This document shows positions 42,746 through 51,275 of a stretch of DNA of 64,000 nucleotides, one piece after another (the stretch's first letter is position 1; each line of letters begins with the position of its first letter). The stretch is from Symbiodinium natans (Eukaryota; Sar; Dinophyceae; Suessiales; Symbiodiniaceae). The position numbers and the translations under genes are program-made. The notes beneath the pieces are model-generated. The model was not told the DNA's origin. It saw only the letters and a list, made by a program, of their open reading frames with translations, and ran no database searches. The stretch lies in assembly GCA_905221605.1 (NCBI GenBank), contig CAJNDS010000668.1:947555-1011554 (forward strand). The letters run 5' to 3'.

Positions 42746-42925
42746 ATGTCTCTGAAACATTGCCGGCATGTTTCTGCATTCTCTTTGAAGGCACGAATTC
42801 TTCTTTTCTTCAAGGATGGTCGTTTCCGGAATGAGGCGCTGCAATGTGGCCTTAGTGTCAGCCAGGCGAGTGGCAAACAAAGAAAGCCCTGCAAACCCTT
42901 AACCCTTTTTAACCCTAAACTCTAA
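42746..42925 (+). CDS. Candidate ORF, 59 codons
   Basis: ATG at 42746 opens MSLKHCRHVSAFSLKARI, then LLFFKDGRFRNEALQCGL and SVSQASGKQRKP; ends at TAA in a degenerate C-rich run. The last third coincides with the recurrent GCGAGTGGCAAAC motif, so coding may end earlier. Confidence 0.4.
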   Translation: MSLKHCRHVSAFSLKARILLFFKDGRFRNEALQCGLSVSQASGKQRKPCKPLTLFNPKL

Positions 42926-43194
42926 ACCCTAAAAAGCCTTAAAAACCCCCTGAAGAACACCCCCAAAAACACACTAGAAAAACCCTTTAAAAGCCCTTTA
43001 AACAACCTTTAAAAAAACCATTTAAAACAGGATAATAACCTAAACGCCCTTTTTAACTTCCCCGCAATCCGAAGCCGGCCGCCTGTGGAAGGCAAAGTGG
43101 GGATCCTACCTTGAGGCTCCTGCGGCGAGGGTGATGAGTTGGGATGTTCCCCCTTTCGACTAGCAGGGGTTCACTTAGGGGTTTAGGGTTTCGG

Positions 43195-43318
43195 GTTTAG
43201 GGGTTGGGGTTTAGGGTTTGGGGTTTGGGGTTTGGGTTTGGGGTTTGTGGTTTGGGGTTTGGGGTTTGGGGTTTGGGGTTTGGGGTTTGGGGTTTGGGGT
43301 TTGGGGTTTGGGGTTTGG
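43195..43318 (+). repeat. GGGGTTT array (TTTGGGG-type heptamers)
   Basis: About 17 units, mostly TTTGGGG instead of TTTAGGG, with TTTGTGG and TTCGGG variants. The base change has spread through the whole array. Confidence 0.93.
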
Positions 43319-43423
43319 GATGTTCCCCCTTATACTAACAGTCCTTCATAGGGATTAGAGCACCCCTCCCCCCTTGTCATAGTCCCTATTAAGGATTGTT
43401 CGTACAAGGGGGAAGATCCCAAG
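43315..43423. mobile_element. MITE family B, copy 1
   Basis: TTGGGATGTTCCCCCTTATA at the left, mirrored by TACAAGGGGGAAGATCCCAA at the right. Interior: AACAGTCCTTCATAGGGATT and CCTATTAAGGATTGTT. Sisters at 44829-44935, 48549-48662 and 49675-49750. Confidence 0.82.
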
Positions 43424-43558
43424 TGATGAGGTATTAGGTTGGACCCTTTTGGGATTTGGTTTTAGAGTTTCGGGCTTAGGGTTGGGGTTTTGGGTTTCGG
43501 GCTAAGGGTCTAGGGCTCAGGGCTTTGGGCTTGGGATGCTTCAGTACTCTTGCTGGGT

Positions 43559-43756
43559 TTAACAGAATCTTGTTTGGGAACATGTCTTATTTTGAAAGCC
43601 AAGCTTGGGTATTGTTGGAATCTAATCCTCGCTGAGAAGGGTCAAGCCTCAACCCTGAAGCCTAAAGACGCCAAGTGCGCGAGAGTTGTGTGCGGGTGTG
43701 CGCATGTCGGGTCTTCCAACGCTTTACGCATGTGTCCTCTTCATTCACCTGCCTGA
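43559..43756 (+). CDS. Candidate ORF, Cys-containing
   Basis: After TTTAACAG| the frame reads SCLGTCLILKAKLGYCWN, then AEKGQASTLKPKDAKCAR and VVCGCAHVGSSNALRM to TGA. Another frame (FGNMSYFESQAWVLLESN) is equally natural over the first 60 bp. Confidence 0.35.
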   Translation, partial: LTESCLGTCLILKAKLGYCWNLILAEKGQASTLKPKDAKCARVVCGCAHVGSSNALRMCPLHSPA

Positions 43757-43769
43757 ACCTACTGAGTTA

Positions 43770-43816
43770 GTTACTATAGGGGTCGGGATAATTACCACTA
43801 GTATTCCCTTATGGTG
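43770..43816. mobile_element. MITE family G fragment
   Basis: ACTATAGGGGTCGGGATAAT then TATTCCCTTATGGTGCCTG; compare 13610-13690 and 44352-44450. Confidence 0.5.
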
Positions 43817-44124
43817 CCTGCACACGGCTTGGTAAAGACGTGCCGTTCCAGAGTTAGACAAAGGCGTCATCTCCGAACAAGAACTGATCTTGCACCCTGA
43901 GCCAAGCTCCAAACACTAAAGCAATAACCCAAATCTTGGGCCCTAAACCATAAGCCAAAAAGTCCTAAACCCTGAGCCCAAGTTCTAAGCCCTTCACCCA
44001 AGTCCCTAAACCCATGGCCCAAATCCTAAACCCTAAGCCTTAAACCCTAAACCTTACACCTTTAACCCCGAACCCTGAACACAAATCCTGAGCCTTGAAC
44101 CCCAAGCCCCAAACCCAAAACCCT

Positions 44125-44230
44125 AAACCCGAAAACCCGAAAACCCTAAACCCTAAACCCTGAACCGTAAACCCCAAACCCTAAACCCTAAACCCTAAAC
44201 CCTAAGCCCTAAACCCTAAACCCTAAACCT
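44125..44230 (-). repeat. CCCTAAA array
   Basis: About 14 C-rich units with CCCGAAAA and CCCTAAG variants, preceded by 200 bp of strongly diverged copies from about 43930. It ends at an acceptor. Confidence 0.92.
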
Positions 44231-44233
44231 TAG

Positions 44234-44709
44234 CTCCCACTTGCATCAAGGACCCTCAGGATGGCTCCAGATTGGCGGAGCTGACGCCCATGTGGGCCAG
44301 GAGCCCAGGATTTCGGGGTTTAGGGTTTAGGGTTTAGGGTTTAGGGTTTAGGGAAGAAAGGGGTCGGGATAATTGCTGACAGTATACCCTTTTGGTGCCT
44401 TTGAAAGTATACTATAAGAACCCCCAAAACCCGGTTCTAATTATTTAGGCCCCTATAGTAGGGCCGTTTATTGGTTTCAGGGTGTTGGGGTTGTAGGGTT
44501 GTTTTAGGAGTAGCTTTTGTCCCACTGCATGTCTGCGGCACTGACAGGGTTCACAGAGGTGGGGAGTCTTACAGGCAAAGCTTGCTACGAGGCGGAACAT
44601 CCCAGCTCTCAAGCAAAGTGTTGGGCCGTGTTTTATTTCAGGGGTTAGGCTGAACTTCGCGTGGCTTCGGGCGAGACTTTGGCTGTTGGCATCGTTGATG
44701 CGGGCATGG
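44234..44709 (+). CDS. Candidate gene with an in-frame stop or 21-nt intron
   Basis: Exon 44234-44317 follows CCTTAG|, reads PTCIKDPQDGSRLAELTP then MWARSPGFR, and ends at G|GTTTAGGG. A second exon after CTGACAG| (about 44549) joins in phase: FTEVGSLTGKACYEAEHP then SSQAKCWA. After a stretch of 21 nt beginning GTG and ending TAG (44628-44648) the same frame continues as AELRVASGETLAVGIVDA, ending at G|GTGAGG. Either those 21 nt are an ultra-short GT-AG intron, or a TAG has broken the frame. Product unknown. Confidence 0.48.
44352..44450. mobile_element. MITE family G copy
   Basis: GGGGTCGGGATAATTGCTG, TATACCCTTTTGGTGCC, and AGGCCCCTATAG near the right. Inside an intron of the preceding model. 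Confidence 0.55.
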
Positions 44710-44828
44710 GTGAGGATTTTTTTTTTTTTTTGGGGGGGGGGGGGGGGGTTGGGCTCGGGGTGCAAGAGAAAAGGGAGCAAGGGGGTTTAGGGTTTTCGGT
44801 TTTAGGGTTTCGGGTTTAGGGTTTAGGT

Positions 44829-44935
44829 TGGAATGTTCGCCCCTTATACTAACAGTCTTGAATAGGGATTGTAGTACCCCCATTATAATCCCTAGTAAGA
44901 CTGTTAGTAGAAAGGGTAACATCCCAAGTTTTAGA
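44829..44935. mobile_element. MITE family B, copy 2
   Basis: TTGGAATGTTCGCCCCTTAT / AGAAAGGGTAACATCCCAA with the family interior (AACAGTCTTGAATAGGGATT). Confidence 0.8.
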
Positions 44936-45368
44936 GTTTTCGGTTTATGTGGTGCAAGCAGGATCTTCGAGGTAAGGGCCCTTAGGGGCTAACCCGTTTG
45001 GGGTGGACCTTGTTATTGAAACCCTGTATGTGTCATGATACGTTCTTCTATGTAATTGCATGTTGCCATATACTTCTGAATATTTTCTATATTATTGCGA
45101 GGGGACAACTTAGAGCAGCACCCCGCATGTGATCAGGCGAACGACTTTTATCGGTGCTAAACCCTAGACGTACGTCACTTAAGGACCCCTAAACCCTAAC
45201 CCTAAACCCCCGACAGACGAAGGTATCTTGCCTACGGGGAAGGGGCCCCGTCACTATACGAACCCATCCACAATAATTCAGGGGCACGAGTCTTAGACCC
45301 AAAGCCCCGAACCTTAAAAACAGCGGATGCACCCTAAACCCTAAACACTAAGCCCTTGGCAGCTACAG

Positions 45369-45420
45369 GTCTCCGCGGAGACTCTGTCAAGAGCAGAGGG
45401 GGTGCCTGGGAAGAAGCAGC
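45369..45420 (+). CDS. Candidate 52-bp exon
   Basis: After GCTACAG| reads VSAETLSRAEGVPGKKQ, then C|GTTTAGGG. Natural, but short; no phase-checked neighbour. Confidence 0.42.
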
Positions 45421-45539
45421 GTTTAGGGTTTAGGGGTTGGGGAGGAGGGGGGTGGGGGGGTTGGGGTTCGGGAATGCAACATTAACAATGTGAACAACTT
45501 GGATAATGCGCAGTCAAATGCAATATCTGTCTTTTAAAA

Positions 45540-45722
45540 ATGTCGCAATGTCAACTGAGCTGTTTCGATTGGCGGACAAGGGTTTGGCTTTTTACTCTGG
45601 ACGGTCGTCATTTTGGATGTGTGGCTGTCGAATTACTTGTGGCTACTGGTAGGGCGCTACTGGTAGGTCTGCTTGCCTGCTACTCGAAAGCACTAAACCC
45701 CCTCGAAACCCTAAACCCCTAA
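45540..45722 (+). CDS. Candidate ORF, 60 codons
   Basis: ATG at 45540: MSQCQLSCFDWRTRVWLF, then TLDGRHFGCVAVELLVAT. A donor (CTG|GTAGGTCT) at about 45663 would end the exon before the C-rich tail that the open frame otherwise includes. Confidence 0.4.
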   Translation: MSQCQLSCFDWRTRVWLFTLDGRHFGCVAVELLVATGRALLVGLLACYSKALNPLETLNP

Positions 45723-45739
45723 CCCTAAACACTGCTTGG

Positions 45740-46590
45740 CCCAGAGGTTCACGGTTGAAGCTGGAAGCCTTCAGACTGAGGGCTGAAGGTGCTTAGATTT
45801 GGAGGCTTGGGGTAGAGGCTTCACTATCTGCCACTGAGCGCAGGAACTCCAGAGCGATTCTAGGATTTATGGTATAGGGTTTAGGGTTTAGGGTAGAGGG
45901 TTTGGGGTTGTGGCCGTGTGGTTCTTTGCTTGGGGATATGGGCCTGAAGTTGACAGGATATGGGCTGTATAGGGAATATATTCTACTTCCCAGAACTCTT
46001 ATGTCATGTATCTAAGGATGGTTGTAGGGTCTAATGTTTTTGTGGTCCCACAGTCGTCATGGTGACCACCACGTGTAGCTCCGTCTGACTCCGCCAACCT
46101 GCTTGCTTGCACGCGGGGAATTCTATCCAATCCACGTACATGCACCCGAACCCTAAACCCTAAACCAAGATTTCGGATGTTCCCCCCTCATACGAACAGT
46201 CTGTCGTCGGGAGTCGATTCCGGGAAGCCTGTAGCTTTTGCCATAGTGCCGGGGGGGCGGGGGGGAGGGGACAACCTGACCCCGAACACAAGACCCGAAA
46301 ATCCCTCCGCACACCCCGAAGCTCTAAAACCTTCAGCCCTGAAGCTTCCCGCATTTACGGCACGCTCTTGTAACGTCAAAAAACCAAACCCTAAATGGTT
46401 TTTTTTAACGTTAAAACACCTACGTAGATTGTAGAGAGTTGGGGAGTGTTTCGGGTACGACACCGTGGCAAGAGGGGCAATATAGGGGAAAGCGGATTAG
46501 TGCGTAAAACCTGAGCCCAGGGCAGGATTGCCGCTTTGTCCAAGCAGGCCTATCAGGGTAAACGGAGTGGGGTTTAGGGTTTAGGGTATT
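45740..46590. other. Stretch with weak signals only
   Basis: Contains a short G-rich run near 45878, a family B MITE left end at about 46176, and an open plus frame at 46187-46434 (NPSAHPEALKPSALKLPA) that starts in the MITE and is only weakly protein-like. Confidence 0.4.
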
Positions 46591-47128
46591 GTGGATTCAG
46601 AGCTTGTCGGAAAGCCAACACGCTGTCGCATTCAATTTTTTTTGGGAGGGGAGAGATTCATGGACTCCCTGATTTTGCCCCCTTTGGGGTCATTGCTGGG
46701 ATCGACGTCTTGCAGAAGGTTTCAGATTTGGGGGACCTACACATGTAGAAACACACACACATGTGTATACATATATATACACACACAGACGTTGCAGACA
46801 TGTGCTTTCTGTTATGCATATACCTGCTTGGGTTTATTGGTCCATTCGTTTGTTTTTAAGCTAAGTTACATACATGTCTATGCATAGTCTATATGTCTAT
46901 GTGTGTGTATACATGTATATAGATGCGTACGGAAACCCTCTCATGGATCCAACCAACGGCCCTTCCCCCCGCCCCACCCCACCCCCAACCCAAACCGTAG
47001 CTGCTGAAAATGCCCTAATCCCGGAACCCCCTTCCCAAGGTGGGTTTAGGGTTGAGGGTCATCGATACCTTGAGCTTCGCCAATATGGGCTTAGGTCATG
47101 CTTCAGGGCTCTTGGGCTTAGAGATTAG

Positions 47129-47340
47129 GGGCGGGAACACACAAGCTCGTTGCAGAAAGGGTTTGGGAGTTCTTGAGGCCTGTTGTTGCTTGGTTGGGGA
47201 GTCCTAAAACCCCAAGACAGCATCCCAGCAAGGGTCTCTTGTTATGTGTAAGCCAAAGTGTAGAGCATGTGGCTTGCAACATACAACCTGTGTCGCTTGA
47301 ATACGACACAAAACGCTCAAGGACTCAAAAGCCCAGATGA
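47129..47340 (+). CDS. Plus-strand coding exon with stop, 69 codons
   Basis: After GAGATTAG| the frame reads AGTHKLVAERVWEFLRPV, VAWLGSPKTPRQHPSKGL, CVSQSVEHVACNIQPVSL and EYDTKRSRTQKPR to TGA. It is uninterrupted and strongly protein-like, with two hydrophobic helices and a basic tail. It has no ATG, so it is probably the last exon of a gene. A minus-strand frame overlaps but ends in telomere-like text. Not recognised. Confidence 0.5.
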
Positions 47341-47743
47341 ATCTAAAGACCTTCGGCCGGCAAACCAGGGTGAAAATGCCAAATGTATGAACGGGATCTA
47401 TAGGATCTAAACCCCAAACCCTAAACCCTAAACCCTGTTCTTGCATGGCTGAGCCTTCCTTGTTAGAAGCTAGTGAGCGGTGGCCATAGGGCTCACACAG
47501 GACTGAGACTCGGACTTCCTAAAGAAATGTCGCCCTGAACTTAGAGAGTAGGGTTTCGGGTTTAGGGTTTAGGGTGTAGGGTGTAGGGTGTAGGGTTTAG
47601 GGCGAGGACATTCTGCAAGCCTGGTTTAGGTGCTGACGTAAAGAGTCTGGGTTCAGAAGGGTGAAGGGTATAGTGGTAATTTTAGGGTTAGGGTTTTGGC
47701 ACAGGGGTTATAATGTTTAGATGGGCCCCCAAACCCGAATCAG

Positions 47744-48243
47744 GAACCGCCGCTTCTCATTTTCCACGTGGATCATGAGGACCTGATGCATCTTGGCAAG
47801 GCTAAGTCAGAAGCACCCTTGGTCGCACTGAGTGCCCAGAGTTTAGGCTTGAGGGTTTCAAACGAAAAGTTTCCATCTTGCTTCTGCTTTCACAAACTCG
47901 TTTTGTGCAAAGCTTGCTCAAGGACCGGGCCGATTCTGGGGGGCCGGGGGGGGGGGGGGGGGCTCTTCAATCTTGACGATGCAGCAAACTTGGGCGATAG
48001 AAACCAGAGTTCGAGGGATACACCTTGCCAGAGCCTGTAAAACTTATCGCTTGGACACATGGGCTCGGGGGATGTGAGCCGCGGTCAAAATCACCACGTG
48101 CTCATCTTCGTACAGGGGGAAGTTGTTACGCCACAACCCCCAAGATCGATCGGGGACGCGCTAAAGTCCACGTTGTTGCAAAGTCATGCAAAGTCTTCGG
48201 GGGCCGGGACGCGCTAACTCCAAAACATGAAAGCTTTAAGCAA
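47744..48243 (+). CDS. Two joined exons, unknown protein
   Basis: Exon 47744-47840 follows CGAATCAG|, reads EPPLLIFHVDHEDLMHLG then KAKSEAPLVALSAQ and ends at A|GTTTAGGC. Exon 48032-48243 follows CTTGCCAG| and joins in phase: PVKLIAWTHGLGGCEPRS, SCYATTPKIDRGRAKVHV, VAKSCKVFGGRDALTPKH, ending at CAA|GTAATT. A G-run (47948-47961) lies in the intron. The next exon is ambiguous: at least two acceptors near 48292 and 48298 give open frames to a stop. No domain recognised. Confidence 0.55.
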
Positions 48244-48362
48244 GTAATTTTGACGCCAGCTTATGTGAGTTCCCCCGCACAGGTATAGCTATGGCGGACA
48301 GCAGTACAAAGGCCCGCCGCTGCTCGCATGAGGCTGTGTCAACTTTAGGCTTTAGAGACTAG

Positions 48363-48560
48363 GATATGATCCGTCATGCTACGCCTCTGGTGTAGAAGCC
48401 AGTCTGCACTATGCGCCCGCACGTCCACACCGGCCACGGCCCTACATGCCAGGCCTCTGGGAGACGTTGCTCCTCTACCTCTTGAAGTTGCACAAGAGGA
48501 CTTGCATGCTGCAATTACAGGGACTCCAATTGCCCTTGACTGAGGAACATCTTGGGATGT
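48363..48560 (+). CDS. Candidate exon running into MITE B
   Basis: After GAGACTAG| the frame reads GYDPSCYASGVEASLHYA, then RPRPYMPGLWETLLLYLL and KLHKRTCMLQLQGLQLPL. It ends in the MITE B that starts at 48549; a stop occurs a few codons inside the element. A minus-strand frame is also open but less natural. Confidence 0.48.
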
Positions 48561-48662
48561 TCCCCCTGTAACGAGCTCCATAATAGGGATTGTATTCGGC
48601 TAATAGGGGGCTACTCTGATCCCTATCCACTAAGGACTGTTAGTATAAGGGGGAGGATCCCA
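48549..48662. mobile_element. MITE family B, copy 3
   Basis: CTTGGGATGTTCCCCCTGTA at the left and TATAAGGGGGAGGATCCCAAG at the right. It separates two plus-strand open frames (to about 48548 and from 48667), suggesting insertion into a coding or intron region. Confidence 0.82.
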
Positions 48663-48666
48663 AGGA

Positions 48667-48894
48667 ATGTCCCTTAAAGTCTTCAAGTGCTTTTATGCGG
48701 CTCCTATTGCACTTTCAAGGGACATTCTTACTTCAGGGTTCTTGCAGTCTCGCGATGTGAGGTCCGCTCGCTGGTGCATGTTGAAACTCCAAAAGCCAAC
48801 CCTTCACAAACACTTTCTTGGGCCCTCACCTACCTACTGCTCTAGGCCATACCCTGTAACCAGAATCTACAAATTTTGTAGGGTTTGGCCCTAA
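48667..48894 (+). CDS. Candidate ORF, 75 codons
   Basis: ATG five bases after MITE B: MSLKVFKCFYAAPIALSR, DILTSGFLQSRDVRSARW, then LHKHFLGPSPTYCSRPYP, ending at TAA in a C-rich array. Natural composition. Whether it continues the exon before the MITE could not be settled by phase. Confidence 0.45.
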   Translation: MSLKVFKCFYAAPIALSRDILTSGFLQSRDVRSARWCMLKLQKPTLHKHFLGPSPTYCSRPYPVTRIYKFCRVWP

Positions 48895-48934
48895 ACCCTA
48901 AACCCTAAACCCTAAACCCTAAGGCGCGCTGCAG

Positions 48935-49249
48935 GCGCGCCCCATGAAGGAGTTGCAAACCTCCCGGTCCCATTTCCAGGTCCTGTGTCTGCCCGCGTGT
49001 GGAGAGCTGGATCTGAGGGCGGGCCACATTTGGGGGGCCACAGGTTCCTTACAGTGGTACCCTTTGCCCTGTTTTTTTTGGGGTTATGGGTTCCCTTATA
49101 AAATAGCCAACCCAAAAAAGGGTGCCCTTATTGCAATATGGTTACTGGGCTACCAAGCTTAGAATCCTAGGGTTTGGGCTCAGGCTACTAGGTTCCTGGC
49201 GCCAGACACAGATATCAGAACCTCCTTCCTCGAGTTTCTTCCATCAACA
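48935..49249 (+). CDS. Two joined exons around MITE C
   Basis: Exon 48935-49043 follows a C-rich run and GCTGCAG|; it reads MKELQTSRSHFQVLCLPA then CGELDLRAGHIWGAT and ends at CACAG|GTTCC. Exon 49206-49249 follows GGCGCCAG|, joins in phase as DTDIRTSFLEFLPST, and ends at GTGTTTAGGG. The intron is mostly MITE C (49052-49157). Product unknown. Confidence 0.5.
49052..49157. mobile_element. MITE family C, copy with CTTA duplication
   Basis: The left terminus is shortened (CAGTGGTACCC); the right terminus is intact (TTACTGGGCTACCAAG). CTTA flanks both sides (49048-49051, 49158-49161). Lies in the intron of the gene at 48935-49249. Confidence 0.78.
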
Positions 49250-49337
49250 GTGTTTAGGGTCAAAAGGGGCGTTTTAGGAGTCTGGGCTCAAAACATCGAG
49301 GGCTGCTAGAGGCTTAAGGTTTAGGGTTTGGGGTTGA

Positions 49338-49340
<3 letters not shown>

Positions 49341-49374
<34 letters not shown>
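49341..49374. repeat. (AAT)n microsatellite
   Basis: Eleven AAT units followed by a G-run. Confidence 0.95.
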
Positions 49375-49419
49375 GGGGGGGTTCAATAAGGCTTCAGGTC
49401 TATAGGAAGCTCACCGGCC

Positions 49420-51275
49420 ATGTCGAGCCATGGGCTGGTGCTCATTGGCAGTGCTGTGCTGCGGCCCTTTCGAAATGTTTGGATGCTGGAGGAGACGGGG
49501 CCGCAGCGACTTCTGGGGGAACGAACGCAGTGTTTAGGGTTTAGGGTTTAGGGTTTAGGGCTACAACTTGGAGGTTCATGGGTACGTATAAAGAGGCTTG
49601 GCAGTACCCTGAGCAGGGTTAGTTGCAATTATAACTACCATGAACCTCCTAGAGGGGGGTAGTAGGGGAACCTCGGGATGTTCCCCCTTATACTAACAGC
49701 CCGTAGTAGGATTATGGTACCCACGATTATGATGTCAGTATAAGGGGGACCTAAACCCTAAACCCTAAACCCTAAACCCTAAACCCTAATGCAGAGTGTC
49801 CGAGAGGTCAGCTAAGCGGGTGGCAAAAAAAAACCTAAACCCTATTGGAGACTCTGGGCGTGAAGGTTCGGCTTTGCTAACCTAAGCTGCCTAGAGCACT
49901 GGATCCAACAAGCCCGAGCCCACAGCTTTTAAACCTTAAGCCCTAAACTAGGGTTCAGGGTTTAGGGTTTAGGGTTTAGGGTTTAGGGTTTAGGGTTTAG
50001 GGTTTAGGGTTTAGGGTTTAGGGTTTAGGGTTTAGGGTTTAGGGTTTAGGGTTTAGGGTTTAGGGTTTAGGGTTTAGGGTTAGAGCTTTCAGGAGCTGGG
50101 TGTGCCGTACACGCTCGTCCCAGCCATGCCGCGATCCGCTGAAGCCAACGAGGCTCGAGGATTCTGGTCGTACGGCTCACTTTCCCCTTCAGGTTTAGAG
50201 TTGAAGGTTTAAATAAGTTTAGGGTTGAGGGTTCAGGGCTTTAGGGTTTAAGGTTTAGGGGTTGAGGGTTTAGCGTTTGGGGCCTATAGCTCTAGACCCT
50301 CACACGCCCAAAGCCCGAACTTTCTGGGGAACGTCTTCAAGGCTGATCGAAGCTGGTTCGAAGTTCATGCCGTTTAGGAGATGCTTGGGGCCTCCGTTTG
50401 GAGTGCAGTCGGCCGAGCCCCAAAAGTACCCCTTTGAGCTCGATGCACCTGAAGTAGAGCAGAGAGGGTGGCCACAAGTATTCACATTGGTAAGGTGCGC
50501 TCTGTACTTGAGGGGGTCTTGAGCACAGCCCGTAACTCTCCCCCCCCCCCTCCTCCCGAAAGTTCCCCTTCACTCCAACCCACTCGCAGGCCAATCCCTT
50601 CGGGAAGGTGCCATCACTGACGGATTTTCGGCATAGGGTTTTGGGCAGGAGTTAGGGAGGATTTAGGATTTTTTTGGGATTCTGGCAGTCCCTCTTGAGA
50701 GAAGGATCAGGCTTTGAAGCTTCGGGTTTTCTGCAGACTGGTGTCCACCATGAGCTTCTGCAGGCCTAGACCTTCCCCGGTATTTCATGAGAGAACATTG
50801 GCCAGATGAGCCTGACTTGGTAGCCCTGTTGTACCCGTTTCCCTTTTTTGGTTCAAGGTTCCCTTGTAAAGTAGCCCACCCAAAACAGGGTACCCGTCTT
50901 ACAATACGGTTACTGGGCTGCCAAGCTGATAACTTGCACAGCAAACGAGGACCGTTTAAGAGACCGCACTGGGTCTAACACGCAGGATCGCTTTTCAGAT
51001 CGTCACCACTGGGAGGAGGCAAAGCCTCAGACCAATTGAGAGTAAGCGGCATTCCCATTGTGGAAGTACGATGACGTCAGGAGAGCATAAGCTGTCAGAG
51101 CTGCAAGGGAGCGTGAAGGCATGCAGGAAGGTTATCACCGTCCCTTCGCGGCATCCAGAAGCAACACACACACACACACACACACACCTCTCTAAGAACC
51201 TGCCAAGCTGGCTCAAAATCCAAGGATGGATCGCTGACCATGTACGAGAGTGCTGCCATCAACAACTACTTGGGC
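49420..51275 (+). CDS. Glutathione S-transferase-like gene (N-terminal domain)
   Basis: Exons 49420-49491, 50093-50152, 50590-50622 and 51225-51275 join in phase 0. They read SHGLVLIGSAVLRPFRNV-WMLE, ELGVPYTLVPAMPRSAEA, ANPFGKVPSLT and DGSLTMYESAAINNYLG. This order is the thioredoxin-fold half of GSTs: a first strand, an R-WMLEELGVPY helix, the NPFGKVPxL strand with the conserved cis-proline, and the ESAAI glutathione-binding motif. Cytosolic detoxification or conjugation of glutathione is the family role. Three donors are non-GT: GAG|GAGACG, GAG|GCTCGA and ACG|GATTTT. Introns hold MITE A, MITE B, MITE C and long telomere-like arrays. The all-helical C-terminal half was not fully traced; 51590-51637 may be part of it. 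Confidence 0.72.
49566..49655. mobile_element. MITE family A, short copy
   Basis: ACTTGGAGGTTCATGGGTAC at the left and TACCATGAACCTCCTAGAG at the right; interior shortened. In intron 1 of the GST-like gene. Confidence 0.7.
49675..49750. mobile_element. MITE family B, short copy
   Basis: GGGATGTTCCCCCTTATACT at the left, AGTATAAGGGGGA at the right. In intron 1 of the GST-like gene, 20 bp after MITE A. Confidence 0.72.
49951..50082 (+). repeat. TTTAGGG array, ~19 copies
   Basis: One of the longest perfect arrays of the window, ending 10 bp before exon 2 of the GST-like gene; preceded by C-rich copies at 49750-49790, the opposite strand. Confidence 0.96.
50816..50925. mobile_element. MITE family C, copy with CTGA duplication
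   Basis: CTTGGTAGCCCTGTTGTACC at the left and TTACTGGGCTGCCAAG at the right; CTGA at 50812-50815 and 50926-50929. In intron 3 of the GST-like gene. Confidence 0.87.
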
